Made by a program: the position numbers and the translations under genes. Positions 15,447 through 26,839 of a stretch of DNA of 64,000 nt are shown here, piece after piece (positions within the stretch are counted from its first letter, which is position 1; every line of letters starts with the position of its first letter). Origin of the DNA: Mesorhizobium sp. WSM3859 (lineage in GTDB: Bacteria; Pseudomonadota; Alphaproteobacteria; Rhizobiales; Rhizobiaceae); contig NZ_NSGG01000017.1 in assembly GCF_002295065.1 (NCBI RefSeq), positions 1 to 64,000 on the forward strand, read 5' to 3'. Below the pieces are notes generated by a model, which had not been told where the DNA came from, ran no database searches, and saw nothing but the letters and a program-made list of their open reading frames with translations.

Positions 15447-16844
15447 GTGAGCGCTGAAAAGACCAGAACCGAAACCGATACGTTCGGTCCCATCGAGGTG
15501 GCGGCCGACCGTTATTGGGGCGCGCAGGCGCAGCGCTCTCTGGGCAATTTCAAGATTGGCTGGGAAAAGCAGCCGGCTTCGATCGTACGCGCGCTCGGCA
15601 TCGTCAAGCGCGCCGCGGCCGAGGTCAACATGGAGATGAAGCGGCTCGACCCGGCCATCGGCAAGGCGATCGTCGAGGCCGCGCAGGAAGTCATCGACGG
15701 CAAGCTCGACGAGCATTTCCCGCTGGTGGTGTGGCAGACCGGCTCGGGCACACAGTCCAACATGAACGCCAACGAGGTGATCTCCAACCGGGCTATCGAG
15801 ATGCTCGGCGGGGTGATGGGCTCGAAGAAGCCGGTGCATCCGAACGACCACGTCAATATGAGCCAGTCGTCCAACGACACCTATCCGACGGCCATGCACA
15901 TCGCCTGCGCCGAGCGGGTCGCGCATCATCTCATCCCCGCCCTGCATCATCTGCACAAGGCGCTCGACGCCAAGGCCCGCGCCTTCAACCACATCATCAA
16001 GATCGGCCGCACGCACACGCAGGACGCCACGCCGCTGACGCTTGGCCAGGAATTTTCCGGCTATGCCGCGCAGGTCGCCTCCTCGATCAAGCGCATCGAG
16101 CAGACGCTGCCCGGCCTGCAGGAGCTGGCGCAGGGCGGCACCGCCGTCGGCACCGGCCTCAACGCGCCGGTCGGCTTCGCGGAAAAGGTGGCGGACCGTA
16201 TCGCTTCGATAACCGGCATTGCCTTCGTGACCGCGCCGAATAAGTTCGAGGCGCTCGCGGCGCATGATTCCATGGTCTTCTCGCATGGCGCGATCAACGC
16301 GGCGGCCGGGGCACTGTTCAAGATCGCCAACGACATCCGCCTGCTCGGCTCCGGCCCGCGCTCAGGCCTTGGCGAACTGTCGCTGCCGGAGAACGAGCCG
16401 GGCTCCTCGATCATGCCGGGCAAGGTCAACCCGACCCAGTGCGAGGCGCTGACGCAGGTCTGCGTGCAGGTGTTCGGCAACAATGCCGCACTTACCTTCG
16501 CCGGCAGCCAGGGCCATTTCGAGCTCAACGTCTACAATCCGCTGATGGCCTACAACTTCCTGCAGTCGGTGCAGCTGCTCGCCGACGCCTCCGTGTCCTT
16601 CACCGACAATTGCGTGGTCGGCATCGAGGCGCGCGAGGACAACATCAAGGCTGCGCTCGAGCGCTCGTTGATGCTGGTGACGGCGCTGGCGCCGACCATC
16701 GGCTACGACAACGCCGCCAAGATCGCCAAGACCGCGCACAAGAACGGCACGACCTTGCGCGAGGAGGCCTTGGCCACCGGGCTGGTCAGCGAGGCTGACT
16801 ATGATCGGCTGGTGCGGCCGGAGGACATGACGCATCCGGGGTAG
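15447..16844 (+). CDS. fumC: Class II fumarate hydratase
   Basis: A 465-residue FumC, which interconverts fumarate and malate in the TCA cycle and needs no iron-sulfur cluster. Family segments: WQTGSGTQSNMNANEV, SQSSNDTYPTAMH, GRTHTQDATPLTLGQEFSGY, and the fumarase/aspartase signature GSSIMPGKVNPTQ. The translation start is a GTG (GTG AGC GCT) preceded by GGAG nine bases upstream. The length equals that of the family. No partner genes are adjacent. Confidence 0.97.
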   Translation: MSAEKTRTETDTFGPIEVAADRYWGAQAQRSLGNFKIGWEKQPASIVRALGIVKRAAAEVNMEMKRLDPAIGKAIVEAAQEVIDGKLDEHFPLVVWQTGSGTQSNMNANEVISNRAIEMLGGVMGSKKPVHPNDHVNMSQSSNDTYPTAMHIACAERVAHHLIPALHHLHKALDAKARAFNHIIKIGRTHTQDATPLTLGQEFSGYAAQVASSIKRIEQTLPGLQELAQGGTAVGTGLNAPVGFAEKVADRIASITGIAFVTAPNKFEALAAHDSMVFSHGAINAAAGALFKIANDIRLLGSGPRSGLGELSLPENEPGSSIMPGKVNPTQCEALTQVCVQVFGNNAALTFAGSQGHFELNVYNPLMAYNFLQSVQLLADASVSFTDNCVVGIEAREDNIKAALERSLMLVTALAPTIGYDNAAKIAKTAHKNGTTLREEALATGLVSEADYDRLVRPEDMTHPG

Positions 16845-17257
16845 TTTTCGTGACGCGAAGCGAGGCTGTTACAGGCTGCCGCGGCCTCGCGATGCCATTA
16901 CTTCAGTCGAAGGACACAGCGGCGCGGATTCCCCGCCGCTTGCGGCTGCTTTAAGGTCACGGAATGGATCCTCGGGTCTGCGCGCGTCGCTTCGCTCCTT
17001 GCTCCGCCCGTGGATGACGACCCACGAGCGCCTCGGCAAATCTCCGAAGCCAGCGCTCGCAAACTTCGGACCGAGCGTTCCGTTTTGCGGCAGCAGAATT
17101 TACCGGGATAGCCCAATCCCAAGACACGATTTTCGCGCGCGACCGCCGATCCCGAAAACATATATTCTGTGAACAATGTGTCGCCGTATAGGCGTCTTTT
17201 GGTGAACAGTCTCCATCGTCTATCTGATTGGGCATCCAACCCATTCGGAGAACCGCC
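16845..17257. other. Intergenic region holding a dispersed repeat
   Basis: No supported gene. About 16961-17020 contains the segment GGATCCTCGGGTCTGCGCGC and GTCGCTTCGCTCCTTGC, which recurs at about 24737-24790. The last 100 bases before the DoxX gene presumably hold its promoter, but I see no convincing hexamers. Confidence 0.6.
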
Positions 17258-17680
17258 ATGTCCATCAACTCTTCCGTCGCCGCCAACGGCGCCCAGTCCA
17301 ACAGCTCCACCACGATCCTGCTCGGCCGCATTCTGCTGGCCGTGATCTTCCTGCTTTCCGGCTTCGGCAAGCTCACCGCCATTTCCGGCACCGCCGCCTA
17401 TTTCGGCGCGCTTGGCCTGCCGGTCCCGACCGTGACCGCCGTCCTCGTCGGCCTGATCGAACTGCTCGGCGGCCTTGCCGTCCTCATTGGCTTCCAGACC
17501 AGGATCGTCGCCTGGGTGCTCGCCATCTTCACGATCGCCACCGGCCTTGTCGCGCATACCGGCTGGGCCGACCAGATGCAGATGATCCAGTTCCTCAAGA
17601 ACCTCGCCATCACCGGCGGCTTCGTCCTGCTCGCCTCGTCTGGCGCCGGCGCCTATTCGATCGACGCCAAGCGCGGCTGA
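17258..17680 (+). CDS. DoxX family membrane protein
   Basis: A 140-residue inner-membrane protein with four hydrophobic segments. DoxX features are ILLAVIFLLSGFGKLTAISGTAAYFGALGLP near the N-terminus and IELLGGLAVLIGFQTRIVAWVLAIFT. DoxX proteins are often linked to redox or stress functions, but activity is unproven for most. A terminator follows at 17708. A close paralogue lies just downstream at 17805, suggesting a tandem duplication followed by divergence. GGAG precedes the chosen ATG. Confidence 0.92.
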   Translation: MSINSSVAANGAQSNSSTTILLGRILLAVIFLLSGFGKLTAISGTAAYFGALGLPVPTVTAVLVGLIELLGGLAVLIGFQTRIVAWVLAIFTIATGLVAHTGWADQMQMIQFLKNLAITGGFVLLASSGAGAYSIDAKRG

Positions 17681-17707
17681 TCCTTCTTTCCTCCCAAGCC
17701 CAAACTC

Positions 17708-17740
17708 AAAAGCGGCGCGGAATTTTCCGCGCCGCTTTTT
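17708..17740 (+). terminator. Intrinsic terminator after the first DoxX gene
   Basis: AAAGCGGCGCGGAA and its complement around TTTT end in a run of five T. It isolates the first DoxX gene from the second. Confidence 0.88.
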
Positions 17741-17804
17741 CGTTGCAGGCGTAGACTGCGCCGCAGCCGGCGTCAGCCGAGCCGGCCGGCAAGGGAGGTG
17801 GCCA

Positions 17805-18227
17805 ATGTTTCGCAATGCGTTGCTTCTGGTCTCGCGGCTGCTTCTCGCAGCGCTGTTCGTACCGTCGGGCTTCCAGGCACTGACCAACATCGGCGGCACG
17901 ATCAGTTATTTCGCCGGCCTCGGCCTGCCGCTGCCGACTTTGGCAGCCTGGGGCACAGGCTTGTTCGAACTGATTGCCGGGTTTTTGATCCTTGTCGGTT
18001 TCCAGACGCGGATCGTGGCGCTGCTGCTTGCCGCCTTCTGTATCGTCGCAGGCTTCATCGGCCATTACGGCCAGGGCGGCGACGATGCGACCCTCGCCTT
18101 CCTGCACCAGCAGATGCTGATGAAGGACATCGCCATTGCCGGCGGCTTTCTGGCGCTCGCCATGGCCGGCGCCGGCGCATGGTCGGCCGACGGGCGTGGC
18201 TTTGGGATCAGCGCCGAGGTGACCTGA
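17805..18227 (+). CDS. DoxX family membrane protein (paralogue)
   Basis: A 140-residue, four-helix DoxX protein (LLLAALFVPSGFQALTNIGGTISYFAGLGLPLP; FELIAGFLILVGFQTRIVALLLAAF). It shares length, segment order and the VGFQTRIVA motif with the protein at 17258. The ribosome site GGGAGGTGG is strong. It ends 8 bases before the stop of the convergent ppx gene. A third DoxX protein is at 54279. Function is not assigned beyond the family. Confidence 0.9.
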   Translation: MFRNALLLVSRLLLAALFVPSGFQALTNIGGTISYFAGLGLPLPTLAAWGTGLFELIAGFLILVGFQTRIVALLLAAFCIVAGFIGHYGQGGDDATLAFLHQQMLMKDIAIAGGFLALAMAGAGAWSADGRGFGISAEVT

Positions 18228-18234
18228 GCCAGCC

Positions 18235-19766
18235 CTATTTGACCGAAACGCTCGGTCCTCCCTCCACCGCCAGCACCAGGCGGCGGTTGGTGATGCGCGC
18301 CAGTTGCGCCAGCCGTCCGGCAGGGCGCTCGCCGTAGAGATCGGAAAGCGAGGCCGGCAGCACCAGCGCCAGCGCGCCGTTGCCGCGGCTTTCCCATTTC
18401 AGCCTCGGCATCACGCCCGGCATCGCCGCCGTCAGCAAATAGACCACGCGCATCATCGCCGCCAGCACGCGGGCGCGCTCGAGCAGGCGCGGCGGCGCCA
18501 GCGCCTTGATCTCGGGCGCGATGCCGTCGTTGAAGATGCCGTCATGGCGATAGGCGTTGGCCAGGGCCAGATAGGCGCGTCCAGGATGGTCGACGCCGAT
18601 GAAGGAGGCATGCGCGATGATGTTCAGTGATTGCCTGCCACGATATTCCGGATGCGCGCGCCAGCCGATATCGGCGAGCAGGCAAGCGGCATGGCGGTAG
18701 CGCGTTTCGTCTTCCGTCTCGTCGATACCGAAGGCCTTGAATGCCTTGCCGGTCCATTCGACCAGGTCATGCGCGTGGTGCACCGAGCGCGAGCGCAACA
18801 GCGCCAATTCCTCGGCCGCCGAGATCAGCGGGTCGGCCTTCTGCTCCTCGGCGTCGAGCAGCGAATAGAGAAAGCCCTCGCGTACGCCCTGCGCCGAGAC
18901 GACGATCTTCGAGGGTTGCATCGCCGCCATGATCTCCTGCAGCACGACAGCGCCGTAGGGCAGCAGCGAGCGGCGGTTCTTGGAAACGCCCTCGATGCCC
19001 CTCACCTTCTCGACCTCGCCCTTGGCCACCTGCCTGAGGAAGGTCTGCGCGCTGTCGGCCGAAATCTCGTAGTGATGCATGATGCCGAGCGGGTAGTTGT
19101 TCATCTCCATGTGCAGCCTGGCAAGGTTTCGCCAGGTGCCGCCGACGGCATAGAAGGCCCTGCCCTGCCCGCCCTTGAGCAGCTTGGCCCGCGCCAGTTC
19201 CTGGCGCGCGATCTTCTGCGCCTGGACGAGCGAGTTCTTCGCCATGTCCTGCAGGCGCAGGCCGCCGAGCGGCAGCGTGATGCCCTCGCCGATCGCCTCT
19301 CGGTTGATATCGATCAGCTCAAGGCTGCCGCCACCAAGGTCACCGGCGATGCCATTGGCCGGATGGAAGCCGGAAATGACGCCGAGCGCCGAATAATAGG
19401 CTTCCTGGCGCCCGGTGAGCACGCGAATCTCGGTCTTCAGCACTTCCTCGGCGCGGTGGATGAAATCGGGACCGTTGCCCGCCTCGCGCGCGGCGGCGGT
19501 GGCCAGCACATACATGTGCTCGGCGCCCGCCTGATCCGACAGCGCGCGAAAGCGGCGGAACTCCTCCATCGAGCGCGTCACGGCTTCGGGGTCGAGCTTG
19601 CCCGTCGAAACGATGCCTCGACCGAGGCCAGCCAGCATCTTTTCGTTGAACAGCAGCGAGGGCGAGCGGGCCAGCCCTTCATAGACCACAAGGCGGATCG
19701 AGTTCGACCCTATGTCGATGATCGACAGCGGCCGCCGGTCCTGAAGCCGGCCCTGGGAAACTGCAA

Positions 19767-19770
<4 letters not shown>
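18235..19770 (-). CDS. ppx: Exopolyphosphatase / guanosine pentaphosphatase (Ppx/GppA)
   Basis: A 511-residue protein. The ASKHA-type phosphatase core begins SIIDIGSNSIRLVVYEGL and includes GDLGGGSLELIDI. It is followed by a helical HD-like region with HHAHDLVEWTGKAFKAFGI. It releases phosphate from polyphosphate ends or from pppGpp. The ATG overlaps the stop of ppk by 4 bases, so ppk-ppx form a translationally coupled operon in which synthesis and degradation of polyphosphate are expressed together. Confidence 0.95.
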
Positions 19771-21962
<2,192 letters not shown>

Positions 21963-22213
21963 GGTTTCCCGCTCTGTCCGCAACCGTCCCTGGGAGCGCC
22001 GCATTTTGCCGTCCGGCGACGCCCTAACATCTCTTTGTGACACATGATCGTCACGGAATCGCTCCGTGCCCGGCCTCACGCGCTTAACCGGCTCAACTTA
22101 TCCTCTGCCAGCCTTTTGCGACAGTTTGATTTCATCGATCTTGCAAACTGGCATGTTATGCTCCAGATGCAGGCGGGGTCACACCCACTGGCCGAACCCT
22201 ATTGGAGACGACG

Positions 22214-22459
22214 ATGGCAGGCGGTAGCATTCCCCATTTCCAGAACGACGCGGGCCATCCGGTCATCGAGATCGGCGTCAAGGAATTCATGTGCACCGGC
22301 GCCAACCCGCCCTTCGATCATCCGCATGTTTTCCTCGACATGGGCGACGACAATGAAAAAGTCTGCCCCTACTGCTCGACGCTCTACCGCTATTCGCCGT
22401 CGCTGAAGGCGACGGAAACGCAGCCGGCCGGCTGCCTCTATGTCGATCAGGCTGCCTGA
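22214..22459 (+). CDS. zf-CHCC zinc-finger protein (NDUFS6-like)
   Basis: An 81-residue protein of the zf-CHCC family related to the accessory subunit NDUFS6 of complex I. Zinc ligands are expected from EFMCTGANPPFDHPHVFLDMG and CPYCSTLYRYSP, that is C, H, C and C. In alphaproteobacteria this protein copurifies with complex I assembly in some species. GGAGACGACG precedes the ATG. The next gene (FAD monooxygenase) begins 15 bases after the stop, so they may be co-transcribed. Confidence 0.88.
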   Translation: MAGGSIPHFQNDAGHPVIEIGVKEFMCTGANPPFDHPHVFLDMGDDNEKVCPYCSTLYRYSPSLKATETQPAGCLYVDQAA

Positions 22460-22474
22460 GCCTTTTCCCCGACG

Positions 22475-23710
22475 ATGACTGAAACACGGTCCCGGCAAGT
22501 CGTCATAGCCGGGGCAGGCATAGCCGGGCTGACGGCAGCGCTCGCCTTTTCAGCCCGCGGCTTGCCGGTGAAACTGTTCGAGCAGGCCAAGCAGCTCGAA
22601 GCGGCCGGCTCCGGCCTCCAGCTGTCTCCGAACGCGACCCGCATCCTGCGCCGACTTGGCGCACTGGACCGCCTGTTGCCTAACGCGGTCCGGCCCGAAG
22701 CGGTGGTGCTGAAGGATGCGAGAAGCCTGCGCGAGCTGGCGCACGTGCCGCTTGGACACGCGGCCGAGCAGCGCTGGGGGGCGCCCTATCTGGTGGCGCA
22801 CCGCGCCGACCTGCAGACGGCCCTGACGGAGGAAGTGGCGGATCGGCGCGATATCGAGCTCGTTACCGGCGCACGGGTGACAGGCATCGCCGCCGACGCG
22901 CGAAGCGTGACCGCGACGGTCGAGACCGAAGGCAAAACCATATCGGTTGCAGCCGGTCTGCTGGTCGGAGCCGACGGCGTGTGGTCGACGGTTCGCGCGC
23001 AGCTTGCGGCCCGGGACTTCGCTTTCGCGAAAAGCCGCTTTTCGGGCCGACTGGCCTGGCGCGCCACGGTGGCGGTCGACAGCCCTGCCGGGCAGGCTTT
23101 TGCCGAGATCGGAGCGGCGGGCTGGGTCACAACATTCCTGCATCCCGGCTTCCATTTGGTCGCCTACCCGGTGAGCAAGGGCCGCACCGTCAACCTCGCC
23201 GCCTTCACCAGAGGCGAACGTATCGCGGAAGGCTGGTCTGGCCATGCCGACCCGGCCATTCTGTCCAATGCCATGCGTGGCACCGCGGCCGTTCTCGAAA
23301 GGCTCGTGGCGCTGGCGGGGCCGTGGACGGCGTTTCCAATGCACACTGTCCGGCAACGGCGCTGGGCGGTCCCGCAAGGCATAGCGCTGATCGGCGACGC
23401 CGCGCATGCCATGACGCCGTTCGCGGCGCAGGGCGCGGCCATGGGGATTGAGGACGCCTCGATGCTCGCCAATCTGGTCGCCGACTTTCCCGGAGATCCG
23501 GCCCACAGCCTCGCCGTCTGGGAAAACCTCAGGCGGCCACGCGTCGAAAGGGTGCTCAAGCGCGGCGCGCTCAACCAGCTCGCCTGGCACGCCTGGGGAC
23601 CGGTGGCGGTCGCCCGCGATCTGGTGCTGGCGACGCGGCCGCCGGAGAAGCTCGCGGCCGATCTGGACTGGCTTTATGGGTGGGAGGAGCGGAAGGTGGT
23701 GCGGCGGTAG
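22475..23710 (+). CDS. FAD-dependent monooxygenase (salicylate hydroxylase-like)
   Basis: A 411-residue group A flavoprotein monooxygenase. FAD-binding motifs: VIAGAGIAGLTAALAFSARG at the N-terminus, GADGVWSTVRAQL (the DG motif), and LIGDAAHAMTPFAAQGAAMGIEDA (the GD motif). Such enzymes use NAD(P)H and O2 to hydroxylate aromatic or related substrates. The nearest named family is 3-hydroxybenzoate/salicylate hydroxylase-like, but the substrate is unknown. It ends just before a mosaic repeat. Confidence 0.92.
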   Translation: MTETRSRQVVIAGAGIAGLTAALAFSARGLPVKLFEQAKQLEAAGSGLQLSPNATRILRRLGALDRLLPNAVRPEAVVLKDARSLRELAHVPLGHAAEQRWGAPYLVAHRADLQTALTEEVADRRDIELVTGARVTGIAADARSVTATVETEGKTISVAAGLLVGADGVWSTVRAQLAARDFAFAKSRFSGRLAWRATVAVDSPAGQAFAEIGAAGWVTTFLHPGFHLVAYPVSKGRTVNLAAFTRGERIAEGWSGHADPAILSNAMRGTAAVLERLVALAGPWTAFPMHTVRQRRWAVPQGIALIGDAAHAMTPFAAQGAAMGIEDASMLANLVADFPGDPAHSLAVWENLRRPRVERVLKRGALNQLAWHAWGPVAVARDLVLATRPPEKLAADLDWLYGWEERKVVRR

Positions 23711-23732
23711 GGTGCCTGACGGCCGGATAGGC

Positions 23733-23909
23733 TGGCGGGACAGCGCCCCCCTCTGTCCTGCCGGACATCTCCCCCACTTGGGGGGAGATTGGCAGTTTCG
23801 CCGCCGGCGCTTCTCTTGCAACGTTGGTCATTGGCGAATGCCGTCGCGACATCCGATCTCCCCCCTTGTGGGGGAGATGTCCGGCAGGACAGAGGGGGGC
23901 GCGAAGGAA
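23733..23909. repeat. Mosaic palindromic repeat, family A (copy 2)
   Basis: It has the same inverted termini as 4869-5046. Its core (GATTGGCAGTTTC, then GCAACGTTGG and ATTGGCGAA) is shared with the copy at 51622-51802. This shows that the core, and not only the ends, is conserved and that the whole unit moves or is copied as one element. Confidence 0.85.
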
Positions 23910-23936
23910 CGAGACGTTCTTTACAAGGACGAGCGC

Positions 23937-24617
23937 TTAGTCATACAGCCCCATCGACCACCACAGCGATACCGGCAGCGGGTTCCACCAACCGGTTCGC
24001 AGGCCGGCAACCCTTAGTCCCGCCGCCGTCCAGGTGTTGCAGCCGACCAGCGCGTTGAAATGGCCATTGGCTTCATAGAAACGGTCGTAGGCCGAGTAGC
24101 CGGCTTTCTCGATAGCCACGGGTCCGCCCGTGCCCTGCTGGAAGCTCGCGGCGATGTAGTCGAGGAGAGCCGCGAAATGCGCTTCGTCGATGTCGAAGCC
24201 TGCGACATCCGGATGCGGGTCCTTGATCGCGCCGGCGACATCGACATGCATCACCGAGGCGTCAAGCGTCAGCGCCTTCAACACCGGCGCGGCCTTCAAT
24301 TGCGACCATGTCGGCGTCTCCAAATAAAAGGCGCGGCCGCCCCAGCCGAAGACGATGTAGCGTGCTTCCGGGGCATCCATCGGCAGATCGGCATCGACCA
24401 GGAAGGCGAAGCGCCGGCGAACGCCGTCATCGAGAGGGATAGCGATGTCCGTATGGATCGGGTTCTTCAGCACAAGAATGTGCTGCGTTCCCTGGCCTTC
24501 GGCCATCGCAGCGGGCCAGAGCGGGCGCGGCACCAATGTGCCGAGCGCGGCGGCGAGAAGCACCGCTGCGACCAGCATCGCAAGGTATCGCAACGCTCTT
24601 CTCATCGGGCGCGACAA
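23937..24617 (-). CDS. DUF2459/TIGR02117 family protein
   Basis: A 226-residue protein with an N-terminal hydrophobic segment (LRYLAMLVAAVLLAAALGTLVP) that is a signal anchor. The periplasmic domain contains ILVLKNPIHTDIAIPLDD, YIVFGWGGRAFYLETPTW, and YSAYDRFYEANGHFNALVGCNTWTAAGLRVAGLRTGWWNPLP, characteristic of TIGR02117/DUF2459. H in NPIHTD, and C and N in GCNTW, could be a catalytic set of a papain-like fold. The function is not known. Confidence 0.87.
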   Translation of the reverse strand: MSRPMRRALRYLAMLVAAVLLAAALGTLVPRPLWPAAMAEGQGTQHILVLKNPIHTDIAIPLDDGVRRRFAFLVDADLPMDAPEARYIVFGWGGRAFYLETPTWSQLKAAPVLKALTLDASVMHVDVAGAIKDPHPDVAGFDIDEAHFAALLDYIAASFQQGTGGPVAIEKAGYSAYDRFYEANGHFNALVGCNTWTAAGLRVAGLRTGWWNPLPVSLWWSMGLYD

Positions 24618-24635
24618 GTCAGTCGCCTCGTGATT

Positions 24636-24795
24636 TCGTCATCCTCGGCTTGACCCGAGGATCGATGCCATGACGTCCGTCATCAAGCGCGGCGGAGTAG
24701 AATTCTGAGCCGTTGCAACGCCTTAGCGTAACCGCATGGATCCTAGGGTCTGCGCGCGTCGCTTCGCTCCTTGCTTCGCCCCAGGATGACGATCG
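24636..24795. repeat. Dispersed repeat cluster (GTCATCC/GAGGATGAC type)
   Basis: GTCATCCTCGGCTTGACCCGAGGATC near 24640 is the same short element seen at about 54110-54215. The later stretch with GGTCTGCGCGCGTCGCTTCG repeats that at 16961-17020. No gene is visible here. Confidence 0.65.
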
Positions 24796-24804
24796 AGTGG
24801 CCGC

Positions 24805-25608
24805 TCAGTGCAGGATCTGCGACAGGAACAGCTTTGTCCGCTCATGGCGCGGATGGTCGAAGAACTCGGCCGGCGTGTTCTGCTCGACGATCTGGCCCTG
24901 ATCCATGAAGATCACCCGGTTGGCGACTTTGCGAGCAAAGCCCATCTCGTGGGTGACGCACAGCATCGTCATGCCCTCTTCCGCCAGGCCCACCATCGTC
25001 TCCAACACTTCCTTGATCATTTCGGGATCGAGCGCCGAAGTCGGCTCGTCGAACAGCATGATGCGCGGGTTCATGCAGAGCGAACGGGCGATCGCTACGC
25101 GCTGCTGCTGGCCGCCGGAAAGCTGGCCCGGATATTTGTTGGCCTGTTCCGGGATCTTGACGCGCTTGAGGAAATGCATGGCGATTTCCTCGGCCTGCTT
25201 CTTCGGCATCTTGCGCACCCAGATCGGCGCCAGCGTGCAGTTCTCCAGGATGGTCAGATGCGGGAACAGGTTGAAATGCTGGAACACCATGCCGACCTCG
25301 CGGCGCACCTCGTCGATCTTCTTCAGATCGTTGGTGAGTTCCTTGCCGTCGACGATGATCTTGCCCTTCTGATGCTCCTCCAGCCGATTGATGCAGCGGA
25401 TCATGGTCGATTTGCCGGAGCCGGAGGGACCGCAAATGACGATGCGCTCGCCACGCATCACCTTGAGGTTGATGTCCTTCAGCACATGGAACTCGCCATA
25501 CCATTTATGCATGCCGACAATGTCGATGGCGACATCGGTAGTCGAGATGTGCATCTTCTTGGCATCGACCTTCAGGTCTTCCGCGCTGACGGCGTTTTCG
25601 GTGGTCAT
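24805..25608 (-). CDS. aapP: General L-amino acid ABC transporter ATP-binding protein
   Basis: A 267-residue polar amino acid ABC ATPase. Walker A GPSGSGKST, Q-loop VFQHFNLFPHLTI, signature LSGGQQQRVAIARSL, Walker B IMLFDEPTSALDP and the switch histidine in CVTHEMGFA are all intact. It powers the AapQM channel in the inner membrane. It is the last gene of aapJQMP, separated from aapM by a palindromic repeat at 25634-25681, which may help set its relative expression. An ATG with AAGGGG eight bases upstream is preferred over a TTG two codons earlier. Confidence 0.96.
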   Translation of the reverse strand: MTTENAVSAEDLKVDAKKMHISTTDVAIDIVGMHKWYGEFHVLKDINLKVMRGERIVICGPSGSGKSTMIRCINRLEEHQKGKIIVDGKELTNDLKKIDEVRREVGMVFQHFNLFPHLTILENCTLAPIWVRKMPKKQAEEIAMHFLKRVKIPEQANKYPGQLSGGQQQRVAIARSLCMNPRIMLFDEPTSALDPEMIKEVLETMVGLAEEGMTMLCVTHEMGFARKVANRVIFMDQGQIVEQNTPAEFFDHPRHERTKLFLSQILH

Positions 25609-25633
25609 GGCCAATTCCCCTTATCGTTGTTCT

Positions 25634-25681
25634 TGATGCATGTCCCAAAACCGCGCCACAGTTTTGGGCGATATGCATCAG
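25634..25681. repeat. Palindromic repeat between aapM and aapP
   Basis: TGATGCATGTCCCAAAACxG and its imperfect complement form a 48-base hairpin. The outer TGATGCAT/ATGCATCA arms are perfect, and one arm provides the stop codon of aapM. It resembles the repeat type at 44452 and 60550. Confidence 0.75.
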
Positions 25682-26835
25682 CGTTTGTAGCCGGTATCGA
25701 GGCGGCGTTCGGTGTACATTGAATAGCGCGACATGCCGAAGCACAACAGCCAGAAAACGAAGGCGGCAAAGATCAGGCCGGACTTCGGTGTCTGCGGCGT
25801 CGCCCAGTTGGGGTCGGCGAAGTTTTGCTTCACCACGCCGAGCAGGTCGAACATCGAGATGATCAGGACCAAGCTGGTGTCCTTGAGCATGCCGATGAAG
25901 GTGTTGACGATGCCGGGAATGACCAGCTTCAGCGCCTGCGGCAGCACGATCAGGCCCATCTTTTGCCAGTAGCCCAGGCCGAGCGAGTCGGCGCCTTCAT
26001 ACTGGCCCTTCGGGATCGCCTGCAGGCCGCCGCGGATAACTTCCGCCATATAGGCGGCGGCAAACAGCGACACGCCGATCAGCGCCCGCAGGTATTTGTC
26101 GAAACTGACGCCTTCCGGCAGGAACAGCGGCAGCATGACGCTGGCGAAGAACAGCACGGTGATCAGGGGAATGCCGCGCACCGTCTCGATGAAGACGACG
26201 CACAGCCATTTGATGATCGGCATCTTCGAACGCCGACCGAGCGCCAGCACGATGCCCATCGGCAGCGACACGGCGATGCCGACGAAGGACAGGCTGAGCG
26301 TGACCAGCAGCCCGCCCCAGCGCGGGGTCTCGACATGCGGCAGGCCGAACACGCCGCCGACCAGCAGGAAGAAGGCGACGATCGGCAGCGCCACGAAGAG
26401 CAAAAGCGCGTTCAGTCCCTTGCGCGGCACGCGCGGGATCAGCATCGGCACCAGCAGCGCCACGAACAGGATGGCGACCAGGATCGGCCGCCAGCGCTCC
26501 TCGACCGGATAGGTGCCGAACATGAACTGGCCGAACTTGGCGTTGACGAAGGCCCAGCAAGCGCCGGTCCAGCCATCGGGCTGGATGCCGCCTTGCGAGG
26601 CGGTGGTGCAGACCGTGCGGTCCGGTCCGGTCCAAACGGCATTGATGAAGGCCCAGTTGATGACCTGCGGCAGGACCCAGAGCACGATGGCGATGCCCAG
26701 CACCGTGAGAATCGTGTCGCCGACCGAGCCGATCAGGTTCTTGCGCACCCAGGCATAGGCGCCGCGTTCGGTCGGCGGCGCCGGCTGCGCCAGCGCCATC
26801 TCCGTGCGCACCCAGGACATATCGTGTTCCTGCAT
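25678..26835 (-). CDS. aapM: General L-amino acid ABC transporter permease
   Basis: A 385-residue inner-membrane permease with many hydrophobic segments. The BPD-transport conserved loop (EVIRGGLQAIPKGQYEGADSLGLGYWQ) with the EAA-type motif is near residue 280, followed by LPQALKLVIPGIVNTFIGMLKDTSLVLIISMFDLLG. It pairs with AapQ to form the translocation channel. The start is 5 bases after the aapQ stop with GGAGAGGTAGGG upstream, so it is in the same operon. Confidence 0.96.
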   Translation of the reverse strand: MQEHDMSWVRTEMALAQPAPPTERGAYAWVRKNLIGSVGDTILTVLGIAIVLWVLPQVINWAFINAVWTGPDRTVCTTASQGGIQPDGWTGACWAFVNAKFGQFMFGTYPVEERWRPILVAILFVALLVPMLIPRVPRKGLNALLLFVALPIVAFFLLVGGVFGLPHVETPRWGGLLVTLSLSFVGIAVSLPMGIVLALGRRSKMPIIKWLCVVFIETVRGIPLITVLFFASVMLPLFLPEGVSFDKYLRALIGVSLFAAAYMAEVIRGGLQAIPKGQYEGADSLGLGYWQKMGLIVLPQALKLVIPGIVNTFIGMLKDTSLVLIISMFDLLGVVKQNFADPNWATPQTPKSGLIFAAFVFWLLCFGMSRYSMYTERRLDTGYKR

Positions 26836-26839
26836 GGCC

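Noticed and set aside
22019..22060. Pho box in front of ppk (TGTCAC near 22038)
   Set aside because: Only one half-site resembles the CTGTCAT repeat; spacing and the second half-site are not convincing.
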